NCBI RefSeq assembly: GCF_901482695.1
Contig: NZ_LR590484.1
Coordinates: 5,890,001-5,954,000, forward strand
Direction of reading: 5' to 3'
DNA: 64,000 nt
Source: Sphingobacterium thalpophilum
Lineage (GTDB): Bacteria > Bacteroidota > Bacteroidia > Sphingobacteriales > Sphingobacteriaceae
How positions within the stretch are numbered: position 1 is the stretch's first letter; every line of letters begins with the position of its first letter. Below the pieces are notes generated by a model. That model ran no database searches. It was not told where the DNA came from and saw only the letters and a program-made list of their open reading frames with translations. Below, in pieces: positions 9,774-19,078 of this stretch. Both the position numbers and the translations under genes were made by a program.

Positions 9774-9933
9774 TAGTTTAATAATTTTTCCTGAATATTA
9801 AATCATAATATTTATGCCATTGCATTTATAAATTATATCAAACTGGTATTCAATTCACTATAAAAATCTATTTTGAGCGTACTGTCCTAAACCGGACAAT
9901 GTACGTACAGTTGTGTACAATTAATGACCCCAA
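9774..9933. promoter_or_regulatory. Divergent promoter region with three small palindromes
   Basis: This 160-base AT-rich gap separates the HlyD operon (minus) from the response-regulator operon (plus). Three dyads sit close together: TGTCC-N6-GGACA (9883-9898), TGTACGTACA (9900-9909) and the near-palindrome TTGTGTACAA (9911-9920). They end 13 bases before the regulator's ATG. I looked for a GG-N10-GC sigma-54 promoter on both strands and found none, so which sigma factor reads these promoters is open. The dyads are likely binding sites for the adjacent regulator. Confidence 0.5.
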
Positions 9934-11277
9934 ATGAAAAAGATTCATACAGCCATACTCGTTGTTGACGATCAGGATGAAGTCCTGATTGCTGCAAAGA
10001 TGATTTTAAAAAGATATTTCGAAAAAATATGTACGCTGAACGATCCGCGCAAACTTCTTTCCACCATCGCTACAGAGAAGATCGAGGTCGTCCTGTTGGA
10101 CATGAATTTTCGGGTAGGTTACGAAGATGGTAAGGAGGGTATCTATCGGCTAAAGGAAATTCAGGAACATTTTCCGGATGTAAAATTAATTCTGATGACC
10201 TCTTATGGCCAGGTGGAGCGTGCGGTAGAAGGCATCAAACTGGGGGCTATTGATTACATGCTGAAGCCCTGGGAAAACGACAGGCTAGTCGACAATATCA
10301 AACAGGCGGTTCACCAATATCGTAAGAGTAAGGGTAAGGTTATCGGATCCAAACCTGAATTTTACGCTGGTGAATCCGAGTGTATACGACGTGTCTACAA
10401 CATGGCAAACCGCGTAGCAAAGACCGATGCCAATGTCTTGATTCTCGGAGAAAATGGAACCGGCAAGTATGTCCTAGCCGAATATATCCATCAACAGTCA
10501 GACCGAAAAGCTGGCCCCTTTGTCCATGTGGACCTGGGATCACTCCACGAAAATCTCTTTGAAAGCGAGCTGTTCGGTTATGCTAAGGGCGCTTTTACGG
10601 ATGCCATACAGGATCGACCGGGGCGCTTCGAAACCGCTGACGGTGGCACAATCTTTCTGGATGAAATTGGCAACGTACCACTTCACCTACAGTCCAAACT
10701 GCTTCAGGTCATCCAATCCAAAAGCAGCATCCGTCTCGGGGAAAGCAAACCCCGAGAGTTGGACGTGCGCATCATCACGGCTACCAACAAAGATCTCACC
10801 ACAGCTGTGGAAAGACAAGAATTCAGAGAAGACCTCTATTATCGGATCAACACCATCAGCCTCGAGATCCCAGCCCTCCGCGAACGTAAGGAAGACCTTG
10901 GCGGAATGATCGACTATTTCTTTGATATCTTTTCAGAAAAATATCAGGTCGAAAAGCCACGAATTGATTCTGCCGTTATGGACAGGTTGAGCCAGTATCA
11001 CTGGCCCGGCAATATACGTGAGCTCCAAAACCGTATCGAGCGCGCGACGATTCTTTCCGAGCAGGGCGCGGTCGACCTGGAGAGTTTAGGTATCAGTGAA
11101 TTCATGCTGGACTTTCAGGCTGCCCGCGACCAGACCCTTTCTGATATAGAAAAGATCAAGATCGAACAGACGCTGTCTAAACATCTCGGTAATATTTCGC
11201 GTGCGGCGGATGAACTGGGACTCTCTCGTCCGGCATTATACCGTAAGTTAGAAAAGTATAACATCCAGCACCGATAA
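9934..11277 (+). CDS. NtrC-family response regulator
   Basis: The 447-residue regulator has an N-terminal receiver with the phospho-acceptor Asp in 'VLLDMNF', followed by the small insertion (GYEDGKEG) seen in Bacteroidota members. A central AAA+ domain spans about 148-375, with Walker A 'GENGTGK', Walker B 'GTIFLDEIGN' and an Arg finger region. A C-terminal Fis-type helix-turn-helix includes 'LSRPALYRKLEKY'. The sigma-54 contact loop reads GAFTDA instead of the textbook GAFTGA. Its stop is one base before the kinase gene, so the two are cotranscribed and form a cognate pair. The divergent export operon is the likely target. Confidence 0.93.
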   Translation: MKKIHTAILVVDDQDEVLIAAKMILKRYFEKICTLNDPRKLLSTIATEKIEVVLLDMNFRVGYEDGKEGIYRLKEIQEHFPDVKLILMTSYGQVERAVEGIKLGAIDYMLKPWENDRLVDNIKQAVHQYRKSKGKVIGSKPEFYAGESECIRRVYNMANRVAKTDANVLILGENGTGKYVLAEYIHQQSDRKAGPFVHVDLGSLHENLFESELFGYAKGAFTDAIQDRPGRFETADGGTIFLDEIGNVPLHLQSKLLQVIQSKSSIRLGESKPRELDVRIITATNKDLTTAVERQEFREDLYYRINTISLEIPALRERKEDLGGMIDYFFDIFSEKYQVEKPRIDSAVMDRLSQYHWPGNIRELQNRIERATILSEQGAVDLESLGISEFMLDFQAARDQTLSDIEKIKIEQTLSKHLGNISRAADELGLSRPALYRKLEKYNIQHR

Positions 11278-11278
11278 T

Positions 11279-12610
11279 ATGCAAAATAAAAGGGAAACAT
11301 TACAGCTGGTCTTTAGGATCTTCCTGATGCTAATTGTTATATCAGCATCAGGATTGGTCTTTATGCAGTACTATTATTTTACAGGCATCCTATTCCTTTG
11401 TTTGCTGGCCGTGTTGATCGTTGAAACCTGTTTCTTCGTTGACCGTTATTTTTCCAGAATTGACAAGATCTTGTCGGCTATGCTGCATGAAGACTATTCG
11501 GCGGACTTTCAAATAGATACACGGAATCAGGCTGTACAGAACAGCATCAGGCTGTATAACCAGCTGCGTGAAAAAGAGAGTCGCTCTCGGTCTCAAAAAT
11601 TACTGTACGACCAGATTCTGAATGGTCTGGACTCGGGATTGATCATCCTAAAGCTCAGCCCTCAGCCAACGCAGATCCTGTTCATGAACCAGTACTTCCA
11701 GCATTATTTTGGACTTCCAACGCTGAAGGATTGGAGCTTGATAGCCAACTATTTAGGGGAGTTTTACGCACTTCTTGAAGAACGTAAATTTGGAGAATTT
11801 AAAACGGCCCTGGATATCAGGGTCGACAAAGGCGAGCGCCAGACCTTTATACTGCAGACTTCACGCACACAGATTAAAGGAGACACCTATTATACGATAT
11901 TGGTCGACTCCATCCATCGCGTGATCTATAGTAAAGAAAATGAAGCCTGGGTAAATGTCATGAAAGTTATTTCACACGAACTGATGAACTCGCTTGCCCC
12001 TATCCACGCGCTGGCGCAAAACATGAACGAGATCTTACATCAAGATCAATGGGATCAGGAAGATCTTCAGGATATGCAACTAAGCATCAAAACGATCATC
12101 AACCGCAGCAATCATCTGCGCGACTTTGTTGACCGCTACCGCAAACTCACCATGTTACCCACACCTGTACTACAGCAGGTCAAACTGAATGACCTCATCC
12201 ATAACATGATGGCCAATTATCAGTATCTACTGGACGAACAGCGTATTCAGTTTACCACCCTGCTCGACGAGCAGCTGTACCCCCAGCTTGATCAGGCACA
12301 GTTCGAACAGGTACTGATCAACTTGTTTACTAACAGTATCCACGCCCTCAGTACGAGTAAGGTCAAGGAAATCCATATCCATACCTACCGTGACAACACA
12401 CGTATCTTTCTCGAATTTATGGATTCGGGTCCGTTGATTGATACTGAAATTGTTTCCAAAATTTTCCTCCCTTTTTACACCACCCGCAAGGATGGAGCCG
12501 GTATCGGACTTTCACTTTCCAAATCCATCATCGAGGCTCATCAAGGTTATCTCTATTATCAGGTCAAGTCCGAGCGCAATTGCTTTGTCGTAGTGCTGAT
12601 GGATCGATAA
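11279..12610 (+). CDS. Sensor histidine kinase (NtrB/NtrY-like)
   Basis: The 443-residue membrane kinase has two closely spaced N-terminal membrane segments (about 11-31 and 33-52), so almost no periplasmic sensor. A PAS-like stretch (about 110-210) follows. The phospho-acceptor His lies in 'ISHELMNSLAPI' near residue 232. The HATPase_c domain has the N-box 'NLFTNSIHAL' near 348 and the G-box 'GAGIGLSLSKSI' near 406. It is translationally close to the response-regulator gene and is its probable kinase. The lack of a sizeable external domain suggests it reads a membrane or cytoplasmic cue. Confidence 0.92.
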   Translation: MQNKRETLQLVFRIFLMLIVISASGLVFMQYYYFTGILFLCLLAVLIVETCFFVDRYFSRIDKILSAMLHEDYSADFQIDTRNQAVQNSIRLYNQLREKESRSRSQKLLYDQILNGLDSGLIILKLSPQPTQILFMNQYFQHYFGLPTLKDWSLIANYLGEFYALLEERKFGEFKTALDIRVDKGERQTFILQTSRTQIKGDTYYTILVDSIHRVIYSKENEAWVNVMKVISHELMNSLAPIHALAQNMNEILHQDQWDQEDLQDMQLSIKTIINRSNHLRDFVDRYRKLTMLPTPVLQQVKLNDLIHNMMANYQYLLDEQRIQFTTLLDEQLYPQLDQAQFEQVLINLFTNSIHALSTSKVKEIHIHTYRDNTRIFLEFMDSGPLIDTEIVSKIFLPFYTTRKDGAGIGLSLSKSIIEAHQGYLYYQVKSERNCFVVVLMDR

Positions 12611-12655
12611 TACCAGCTTCTTACCGTCTACTCTCGGCGTTCTTAACCATTCGAG

Positions 12656-12700
12656 GTGCCCGACAGGTCGGGCACAGCCGAGCTGCCAATGACGGCAGCT
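12656..12700. terminator. Two tandem hairpins between convergent genes
   Basis: GTGCCCGAC-AG-GTCGGGCAC (12656-12675) is a perfect nine-base-pair dyad. AGCTGCC-N6-GGCAGCT (12681-12700) follows six bases later. Neither has a T-run. They lie in the 122-base gap between the kinase stop and the end of the GH10-GH43 gene, so they may end or stabilise transcripts from either side. Confidence 0.5.
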
Positions 12701-12732
12701 GCGCCTACTGGAATCGATTCAAGCTACTGAAG

Positions 12733-14868
12733 TCAGGAGGTCAGTCCATTTATAGGCTTTATACGTCCATCTTTATCGTATTCCAGCTCGACGACCTTCA
12801 TGCTTCGCAACCAGGTTTTGCCGCCCGATGGCGCCGAGTCATGATAAAAGAGATACCACTTCCCTTTAAACGGCATGATGCTGTGATGTGTGGTCCAGCC
12901 CACCACCGGTGATAATAATATGCCTTCGTAGGTAAAAGGTCCATAGGGATTGTCCCCGATGGCATAACAGATCAGATGGCTGTCACCAGTTGAATAGGAA
13001 AAATAGTACTTGCCTTTATATTTGTGCATCCAGGAAGCCTCAAAAAAACGCTTCTCCGTGTCCCCCTGTTTCAGAGGTTTTCCGCTTTTGTCCAGAATGA
13101 CCAAGTCGCGGGGTTGCTCCGAAAACTCCAACATATTTCCAGCTATCTTAGCCACCTTCGGCATCAGAGCAGGCGCTTCGGCAGGCGGTAATTCTATGGG
13201 CACAGTAATTTTATTGTTTCGATAAAACTGGAGTTGGCCACCCCAGATACCTCCAAAATACAAGTAATAACTACCGTCTTCATCCCTAAACGCACAGGGA
13301 TCAATACTATAACTTCCCTTAATCGGATTCGCCTGTGGTACAAATGGTCCGTAAGGCCTTTCCCCAACTGCCACACCGATTTTAAAAATATCATTTTTGT
13401 CCTTTAAAGAGAAATACATATAGTATTTGCCGTCTTTTTCCGTAACGTCCGAATCCCACAGCTGCCGGCCAGCCCAGGGAATATCTTTTATCTCCAGGAC
13501 CTTCCCATGATTGACCACCTTCCCACCGATATCCTCCATCGAAAACACATGATAATCCTGCATGTCAAAATGATCACCGCTATCGTTTTCTAGAATGCCG
13601 CTTTCTCTATCATGCGAGGGATATATATAGATTTTATGTTCAAAAACATGTGCGGATGGATCAGCCATATAGTCGTCAGGATACAGATACCTGCTCTTCC
13701 CCACTTTTTCCATTTTTTGTGCCTGCTGTGCCACACGGATGATATCCCTGACAAAAGATTTGGGCTGATAGTCGCGGTCAAATAGCAAGGGATAGTCCTT
13801 ACGACCTACAATCGGCCAGTCATTTTTCCACGAGTCGCCGTCAGCAACGCCCCACAGTGTCACCCGTGAGATCTTGTCCTGATGTTTGAGGTACAACTTA
13901 AAGAAATCTGTATATCTCCTCCCAAGCTCAGCCATTTTACTGGCAGGCAAGCCTTTGTCATATGGATTCATCTTTTTACTGTAGGCATGACGTTCGCCAA
14001 CTTCTGCCCCCATTTCCGGACGCACATGTGGCAGTACCGAGATATCCATCTCGGTCACCATCACCTGTACACCCAAACTGGCGAAACCCAATATCGTCTT
14101 CTCCACTTCTTCCAGTGCGGGGCTGTACAGGCCATTATGCTCCTGCATACCCACGGCATGCACTGGCACTCCGGTAGCCTTCACCCGTTGTACCAGCGCC
14201 ATTATTGCCTTCCTTTTTGCAGGAATGGCGGTCGAATAATCGTTGTAATATAGTTCTGCCTCCGGGTCTGCTTCATGGGCAAATTTGAAGGCCAGTTCAA
14301 TAAATTCCGGACCGATGATGTCATAAAATTTACTTTTTCGCCAATCACCATTATCCAGTATGGCCTCATTGACGACATCCCATCCGAATATCCTTCCCCT
14401 ATATCGGGACACTACGGTCTGAATATGTTTGCGCATGCGGTCGATCAGCGTCGCCCGCGACACCTCTTTTCCGTTTTTGTCAACAAAAAACCATTGCGGA
14501 GCTTGCGAATGCCAGATTAGGGTATGACCGATCATTTGCATTTTATATTTTTCGCCGAATGCAACAAAACGGTCTGCATCCCGAAAGAAGAACTCACCTT
14601 CGCGAGGTTGCAAAAACATGCTTTTCATACAGTTTTCTGCCACAATGGAGTTGAATTGTCTCTTGACTACAGCTACCGCTTTGCTATTCCGTTCCCATAT
14701 CTGCTCCAGATTAAGCGCCGTACCGATAAAAAATTTATGTTCGAACGCATCCTTTAGCCGCACCGAGTCTGCAGTAGGCTTCGCCTGCTGCCTAACGGCA
14801 GGGACAGGTGGTATACCCCATAGTGCCATCAGGGCCACGCCAATTGTTTTTACAATATTCATAATCAT
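12733..14868 (-). CDS. GH10-GH43 bifunctional xylanase / xylosidase-arabinofuranosidase
   Basis: The 711-residue secreted protein fuses two catalytic modules. Residues about 35-380 are a GH10 endo-1,4-beta-xylanase with acid/base Glu168 in 'WDVVNEA' and nucleophile Glu273 in 'VTEMDI'. Residues about 395-711 are a five-bladed GH43 module with base Asp403 ('MADPSAHVF'), pKa-tuning Asp523 ('SIDPCAF') and acid Glu610 ('FFEASW'). All expected catalytic residues are present. An N-terminal signal sequence is followed by a short linker, with no lipobox. The protein should cut the xylan backbone and then trim xylose or arabinose from the products. It is convergent with the kinase gene and is transcribed away from the xylan locus at 17308-24525, to which it belongs by function. 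Confidence 0.93.
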   Translation of the reverse strand: MIMNIVKTIGVALMALWGIPPVPAVRQQAKPTADSVRLKDAFEHKFFIGTALNLEQIWERNSKAVAVVKRQFNSIVAENCMKSMFLQPREGEFFFRDADRFVAFGEKYKMQMIGHTLIWHSQAPQWFFVDKNGKEVSRATLIDRMRKHIQTVVSRYRGRIFGWDVVNEAILDNGDWRKSKFYDIIGPEFIELAFKFAHEADPEAELYYNDYSTAIPAKRKAIMALVQRVKATGVPVHAVGMQEHNGLYSPALEEVEKTILGFASLGVQVMVTEMDISVLPHVRPEMGAEVGERHAYSKKMNPYDKGLPASKMAELGRRYTDFFKLYLKHQDKISRVTLWGVADGDSWKNDWPIVGRKDYPLLFDRDYQPKSFVRDIIRVAQQAQKMEKVGKSRYLYPDDYMADPSAHVFEHKIYIYPSHDRESGILENDSGDHFDMQDYHVFSMEDIGGKVVNHGKVLEIKDIPWAGRQLWDSDVTEKDGKYYMYFSLKDKNDIFKIGVAVGERPYGPFVPQANPIKGSYSIDPCAFRDEDGSYYLYFGGIWGGQLQFYRNNKITVPIELPPAEAPALMPKVAKIAGNMLEFSEQPRDLVILDKSGKPLKQGDTEKRFFEASWMHKYKGKYYFSYSTGDSHLICYAIGDNPYGPFTYEGILLSPVVGWTTHHSIMPFKGKWYLFYHDSAPSGGKTWLRSMKVVELEYDKDGRIKPINGLTS

Positions 14869-14962
14869 GTAGCTGAATAAGGGTTCTTGACTTGCCGTCC
14901 GTAATCTGTCTAAAATTGTCAGTATAGTTCCATACTATGCTGCCTGGACGTCATAGCCTGCT

Positions 14963-15797
14963 TTACCGCTGATTAAATTTCACACGATAGCTTTTCATCT
15001 GCCCGTTGTATGTACAATTTATCAAAGCTTGACCACTTAACGAATCAGCCTGCTTAACACGGATCTTGACCGCTGGATTATCCGAAGATGCTTTTACTAC
15101 CGGAATATTTTCACTGCCCGACGCCACAGAATAAGCGACTTCGTAGGTATTATAGCCGATTAATCCATTGCTGTCTGTGGATCTCTCCGGAATAGAGGGA
15201 AGTTCCAGTCTTTGACCATTGACCGTAACATGCACAGTAGGTGATACTGGACGCTCAATTTTATGCGCTTTTGAGCTAAAACCAAGACCAATAAAATCAA
15301 ACAATGCCTCACCATCCGCACCTTCTGCGACTAGGTACAGTGCATGTTTGCGATCCAGGTGATCAACATATTTTGATACGTCAGCGGTCAGCTTTGTCAC
15401 GGCTGACTTCGCATTTGCCGGAACTGATATCTGCGCGATCTGCTTGCCTTTCCAGATATCATTGTCCCAAGGTCCGTCAAGCCACACATTGATCTTAAAA
15501 GCTCGAGAGGACTTGGGCGTAATAAATACATTAAAAGCTGTATTATTTCCCGGTCTGGTACCTTCAAATGCCTTCAACCCAAACTTATTCTGATCGAGGC
15601 CACCAAATCCAAAATATTTAAATCCGACAATAGTACCGTTTTTTAGATTTGTCACCGGCATATGGTTGTCCCAGACATCCCATGAATCCTGCTGCAAGCT
15701 TATATCAGAAAGATAGCAGGCGTATCCCGCGGAGTAGTACTGATAGGGATCCAGCCCGTAAAAATGGAAACCCTCCGAAGTGACCTCTGCAAAATAT
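14963..15797 (-). pseudogene. 3' fragment of a glycoside hydrolase gene (GH43-like C-terminus)
   Basis: The frame reads about 275 residues of a carbohydrate-active protein: a jelly-roll-like binding region (with 'FHFYGLDPYQYY' near its start and 'DGPWDNDIW' further on), followed by a C-terminal Ig-like domain. The pattern resembles the C-terminal part of GH43-type enzymes of Bacteroidota, recalled from memory. No signal peptide, start codon or catalytic core precedes it. The upstream codons run into antisense of the neighbouring susC fragment and stop at 15830-15832. The gene has therefore lost its 5' part at about 15785-15805. The TTG at 15823 is not a plausible start. It ends 95 bases before the GH10-GH43 gene, so the intact parent was probably in an operon with it. 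Confidence 0.75.
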
Positions 15798-17283
15798 AAG
15801 CGGCAGCAACTACAGGCAGACAATCGGTCTCAATGGCTCCCTGAACTTTACGCGTACTTACGACGCCAAACACCATCTTTCAGCGATCCTCCTGGCCAAC
15901 GCATTCCAGATCGGTACGTCCGGTAACTACCACAAGACCAGTAATGCCAATCTTGGACTACAGTTAGGCTACAACTATTCTGGTAAATATTATGTTGACT
16001 TCAGCAGCGCCTACAGTCATTCAGCAAAATTACCGCAAGGCAATAGGCAAGCCCTATCTCCCACCCTGGCACTTGCCTGGCGTCTGTCAGAGGAACATTT
16101 TCTGGCTGACAGCAAAGTGGTCAACGATCTAAGATTTTCCGTTTCGGCAGGTATATTAAACACCGATCTGGACATTACTGACTATTACCTCTATCAGGGC
16201 TATTACACCTACAACGAGGCCTCATGGTATAGCTGGAACGATGGTCAGCTTGTCCACTCTTTCGACCGGCGCAGAGGCGACAATCCGAACATGAAATTTC
16301 CAAAACGTAAGGAATTCAACATCAACCTTGAAGGGGGCCTCTTCAACAACCTGATTACATTCAATACCTCATACTTTCTTAATCGGATGAGTGGCGGCCT
16401 AGTTCAGGCTTCAACACAATACCCCATGTACTTTATGACGTATTGGCCGGTTTACTCGGATCTCCCTTATGTGAATTTTAACGATGACGAGCGACGAGGA
16501 GTTGATTTTGGAATCAATCTGAACAAACACATCAATCAGGCATATGTGTCCTTGGGCTTCAATGGAATGTACTATACCACAAACGCAGCAAAAAGAGACG
16601 AACTCTATCAGTATGCTTATCAAAACAGAACTGGCAAGCCGCTGGATGCCATCTGGGGATTACAGCATGAAGGCTTTTATAGCAGCCAGACCGATATTGA
16701 CAATTCTCCATTTTCCTCATTCGGTGAAGTCAAGCCTGGTGATATCAAGTATAAGGATCAGAATGGGGACGGCACCATTGATACACGCGACGAAGTTTAT
16801 TTAGGTAAAGCTGGATTTGCCGGTGCTCCACTTACATTAGGTGCCAATCTAACAGTCAAATGGAACAACTTCACACTGTTTGCTGCAGCAACGGGACAAT
16901 TTGGTGCCAAAGCACTCAAAAACAGCTCCTACTTTTGGGTAGACGGCGAGGACAAATATTCGGTCGTGGTACGTAATCGCTGGACAGAGTCAACCAAGGA
17001 AACCGCAACTTATCCGCGTCTCACCACTTTCAATAGTGACAATAATTTTCGCAGTTCAGATTTCTGGCTGTATAAGACCGATCGCATCAACCTGTCGAAA
17101 GTGCAGCTATCTTATGACTTCCCCAAACGTATGTTCCATTCCAAGTTTATACACGAACTGGGAATATATGCCAACGGAGCTAACCTACTGACCATAGCCA
17201 AGGAAAAAGAAACCATGCTGTTAAATGTCGGACAGGCACCACAGACGCGATTCTTCAACCTGGGACTGAAGGCGCTATTTTAA
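15784..17283 (+). pseudogene. 3' fragment of a SusC/RagA-family TonB-dependent receptor gene
   Basis: The frame is open from 15784, just after a TGA, to the stop at 17283. It encodes about 500 residues of the beta-barrel half of a SusC protein, including 'GDIKYKDQNGDGTID' and a C-terminus ending in Phe ('NLGLKALF') as outer-membrane barrels do. Full SusC proteins have about 1000 residues. The signal peptide, carboxypeptidase-like domain, plug and half the barrel are missing. The first ATG (16117) lies deep in the barrel, so no functional receptor can be made. The SusD gene follows after 24 bases. The truncation also removes whatever promoter drove the downstream xylan genes. Confidence 0.88.
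15785..15805. other. Rearrangement junction between two 5'-truncated genes
   Basis: Left of this point the minus strand reads hydrolase sequence ('AEVTSEGFHF'). Right of it the plus strand reads SusC barrel sequence ('GSNYRQTIGL'). Both frames are interrupted here and both lack their 5' halves. A single deletion joining the bodies of two divergent genes gives exactly this arrangement. I see no insertion sequence or long repeat at the point itself. Confidence 0.75.
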
Positions 17284-17307
17284 TCATGCATATTTAAGAC
17301 AAGAATA

Positions 17308-19062
17308 ATGAAAAAGATATTAACCATAGCCATCATGAGCAGCCTGCTGTTTTCATCCTGTGAAGATATGTTCGAGCCTGCACTTGAAAATAACCTTGAA
17401 ATTGAGACGGCCGATAGCCGTCCCCTGTATGCACAAGGATTGCTGTTAAACGGCTACAACCGCGTTCCCGGCTATAGCTTCGATGATGTCGCCACAGACA
17501 ATGCAGTGAGCAACGATAAGAACAATAGTTTCCTTAAATCAGCAACCGGACAATGGACAAGCATAAACAATCCTTTTGACCAATGGCGCAATAGCTATGC
17601 AGCCATGCAATATCTAAACAACTTTTTATCCTTAAGCGACAAAGTGGAATGGGCGCTGGATCCCAAGATCAGTGCCCTGTTTAATGACCGGATGAAAGGT
17701 GAAGCCTATGGTCTCCGGGCCCTATTCATGTTCTACCTACTGCAATCGCATGCCGGTAAGAGCGTTAACGGCGAAATTCTTGGCGTACCGATTCTCCTTG
17801 AACCCGAAAACGTTAATTCAGACTTTAACCATAGCAGAGCACCATTCGAAGCATGCATGCAACAGTTATATGAAGACATCAAGAAAGCTGAAGAACTCCT
17901 GCCGATGGATTACGAAGATATCAGTGCCGATAGTCAGGTTCCGGCGAAATATGCAGGAACCATCAATAAAGATGATTACAACCGAGTATTCGGATCCAAT
18001 TTTAAACTGCGGATGACCAAGCGCATCGCACAGGCCATTCGCGCCAGAGCAGCACTGCTCGCTGCAAGCCCAGCATATAGTGAGGGTAGTGGAACGACCT
18101 GGGAACAAGCTGCAACCTATGCAGGACAAGTCATTCAGGCCAAGGGAGGACCCGGCGGTATCGATCCGAAGGGATTTACCTGGTACAATAAAGATATGGT
18201 GGACGGTCTGGCTTCAGGTGCAAACCCCGCAGAGATATTATGGCGCACAGACAAAGGTAATGGCAATAGCATGGAACAAGACCATTTTCCACCCACATTA
18301 TTCGGCAATGGGCGACTCAATCCAACTCAAAATCTGGTCGATGCCTTTCCGATGGAAAATGGCTACCCGATCAGTGATGCAAATTCGGGATACAACAAAA
18401 CAAATCCTTATGACAAAAGAGATCCGAGGCTCAAAGCTTATATTATTGTCAACGGCGCTACAGCGGGCGTCAGCAATACGGTCATCAACAGTTCAGCAAA
18501 TAGCCCCACCAACGACGGGTTGAATAAGGTCGAAACATCGACCCGGACTGGCTATTACCTGAAAAAGCTGCTACGCCAGGACGTCAACTTAAACCCTTCG
18601 TCCTCTACCCAGCAAATGCATTTCACAGCTCGTATACGAATGACAGAAATCTATTTAGCTTATGCCGAAGCCGCCAATGAAGCCTGGGGACCTACAGGTA
18701 TGGGGACCTTTACTTTCTCAGCTTATGACATCATTAAAGCAATCCGGAAACGTGCAGGTGTAGGAACGACCAATGGTGACCCCTATCTGGAACAGGTAAA
18801 AAACAACAAGGATCAGATGCGGCAGCTCATCCAAAACGAGCGTCGGCTGGAGCTTTGTTTTGAAGGATTTCGGTTTTGGGATCTGCGCCGATGGAAAATG
18901 GATATCAATGTTGCTGCAAAAGGAGTCAGTATCAGCAATAATACCTATACCGAGATCCCCGTGGAAAATAGACTTTATGAACCCTTTATGTACCATGGTC
19001 CCATTCCTTACAGCGAAGTACTGAAATACAGCAATCTGACACAAAACATGGGATGGAACTAA
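17308..19062 (+). CDS. SusD/RagB-family outer membrane lipoprotein
   Basis: The 584-residue protein has a lipoprotein signal ('LLFSSCEDMF') and the usual SusD course: N-terminal TPR-like helices, 'RALFMFYLLQSHAG' near residue 135, and the C-terminal signature 'NERRLELCFEGFRFWDLRRWK' region near 510-530. SusD proteins cap the SusC barrel and bind glycan at the cell surface; here the expected ligand is xylan or xylo-oligosaccharides. Its partner SusC, encoded just upstream, is truncated, so this copy may be orphaned unless another SusC serves it. The gene itself looks intact. Confidence 0.93.
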   Translation: MKKILTIAIMSSLLFSSCEDMFEPALENNLEIETADSRPLYAQGLLLNGYNRVPGYSFDDVATDNAVSNDKNNSFLKSATGQWTSINNPFDQWRNSYAAMQYLNNFLSLSDKVEWALDPKISALFNDRMKGEAYGLRALFMFYLLQSHAGKSVNGEILGVPILLEPENVNSDFNHSRAPFEACMQQLYEDIKKAEELLPMDYEDISADSQVPAKYAGTINKDDYNRVFGSNFKLRMTKRIAQAIRARAALLAASPAYSEGSGTTWEQAATYAGQVIQAKGGPGGIDPKGFTWYNKDMVDGLASGANPAEILWRTDKGNGNSMEQDHFPPTLFGNGRLNPTQNLVDAFPMENGYPISDANSGYNKTNPYDKRDPRLKAYIIVNGATAGVSNTVINSSANSPTNDGLNKVETSTRTGYYLKKLLRQDVNLNPSSSTQQMHFTARIRMTEIYLAYAEAANEAWGPTGMGTFTFSAYDIIKAIRKRAGVGTTNGDPYLEQVKNNKDQMRQLIQNERRLELCFEGFRFWDLRRWKMDINVAAKGVSISNNTYTEIPVENRLYEPFMYHGPIPYSEVLKYSNLTQNMGWN

Positions 19063-19078
19063 CAATAAACTTTTGACG

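Noticed and set aside
9774..9933. Sigma-54 promoter for the export operon
   Set aside because: No GG-N10-GC pair with sensible flanks was found on either strand; the nearest candidate (TGGCATAAATATTATG, minus) lacks the GC.
12580..12912. 110-residue plus-strand frame after the kinase gene
   Set aside because: It covers the hairpins and antisense of the GH10-GH43 gene and has no family-like motifs.
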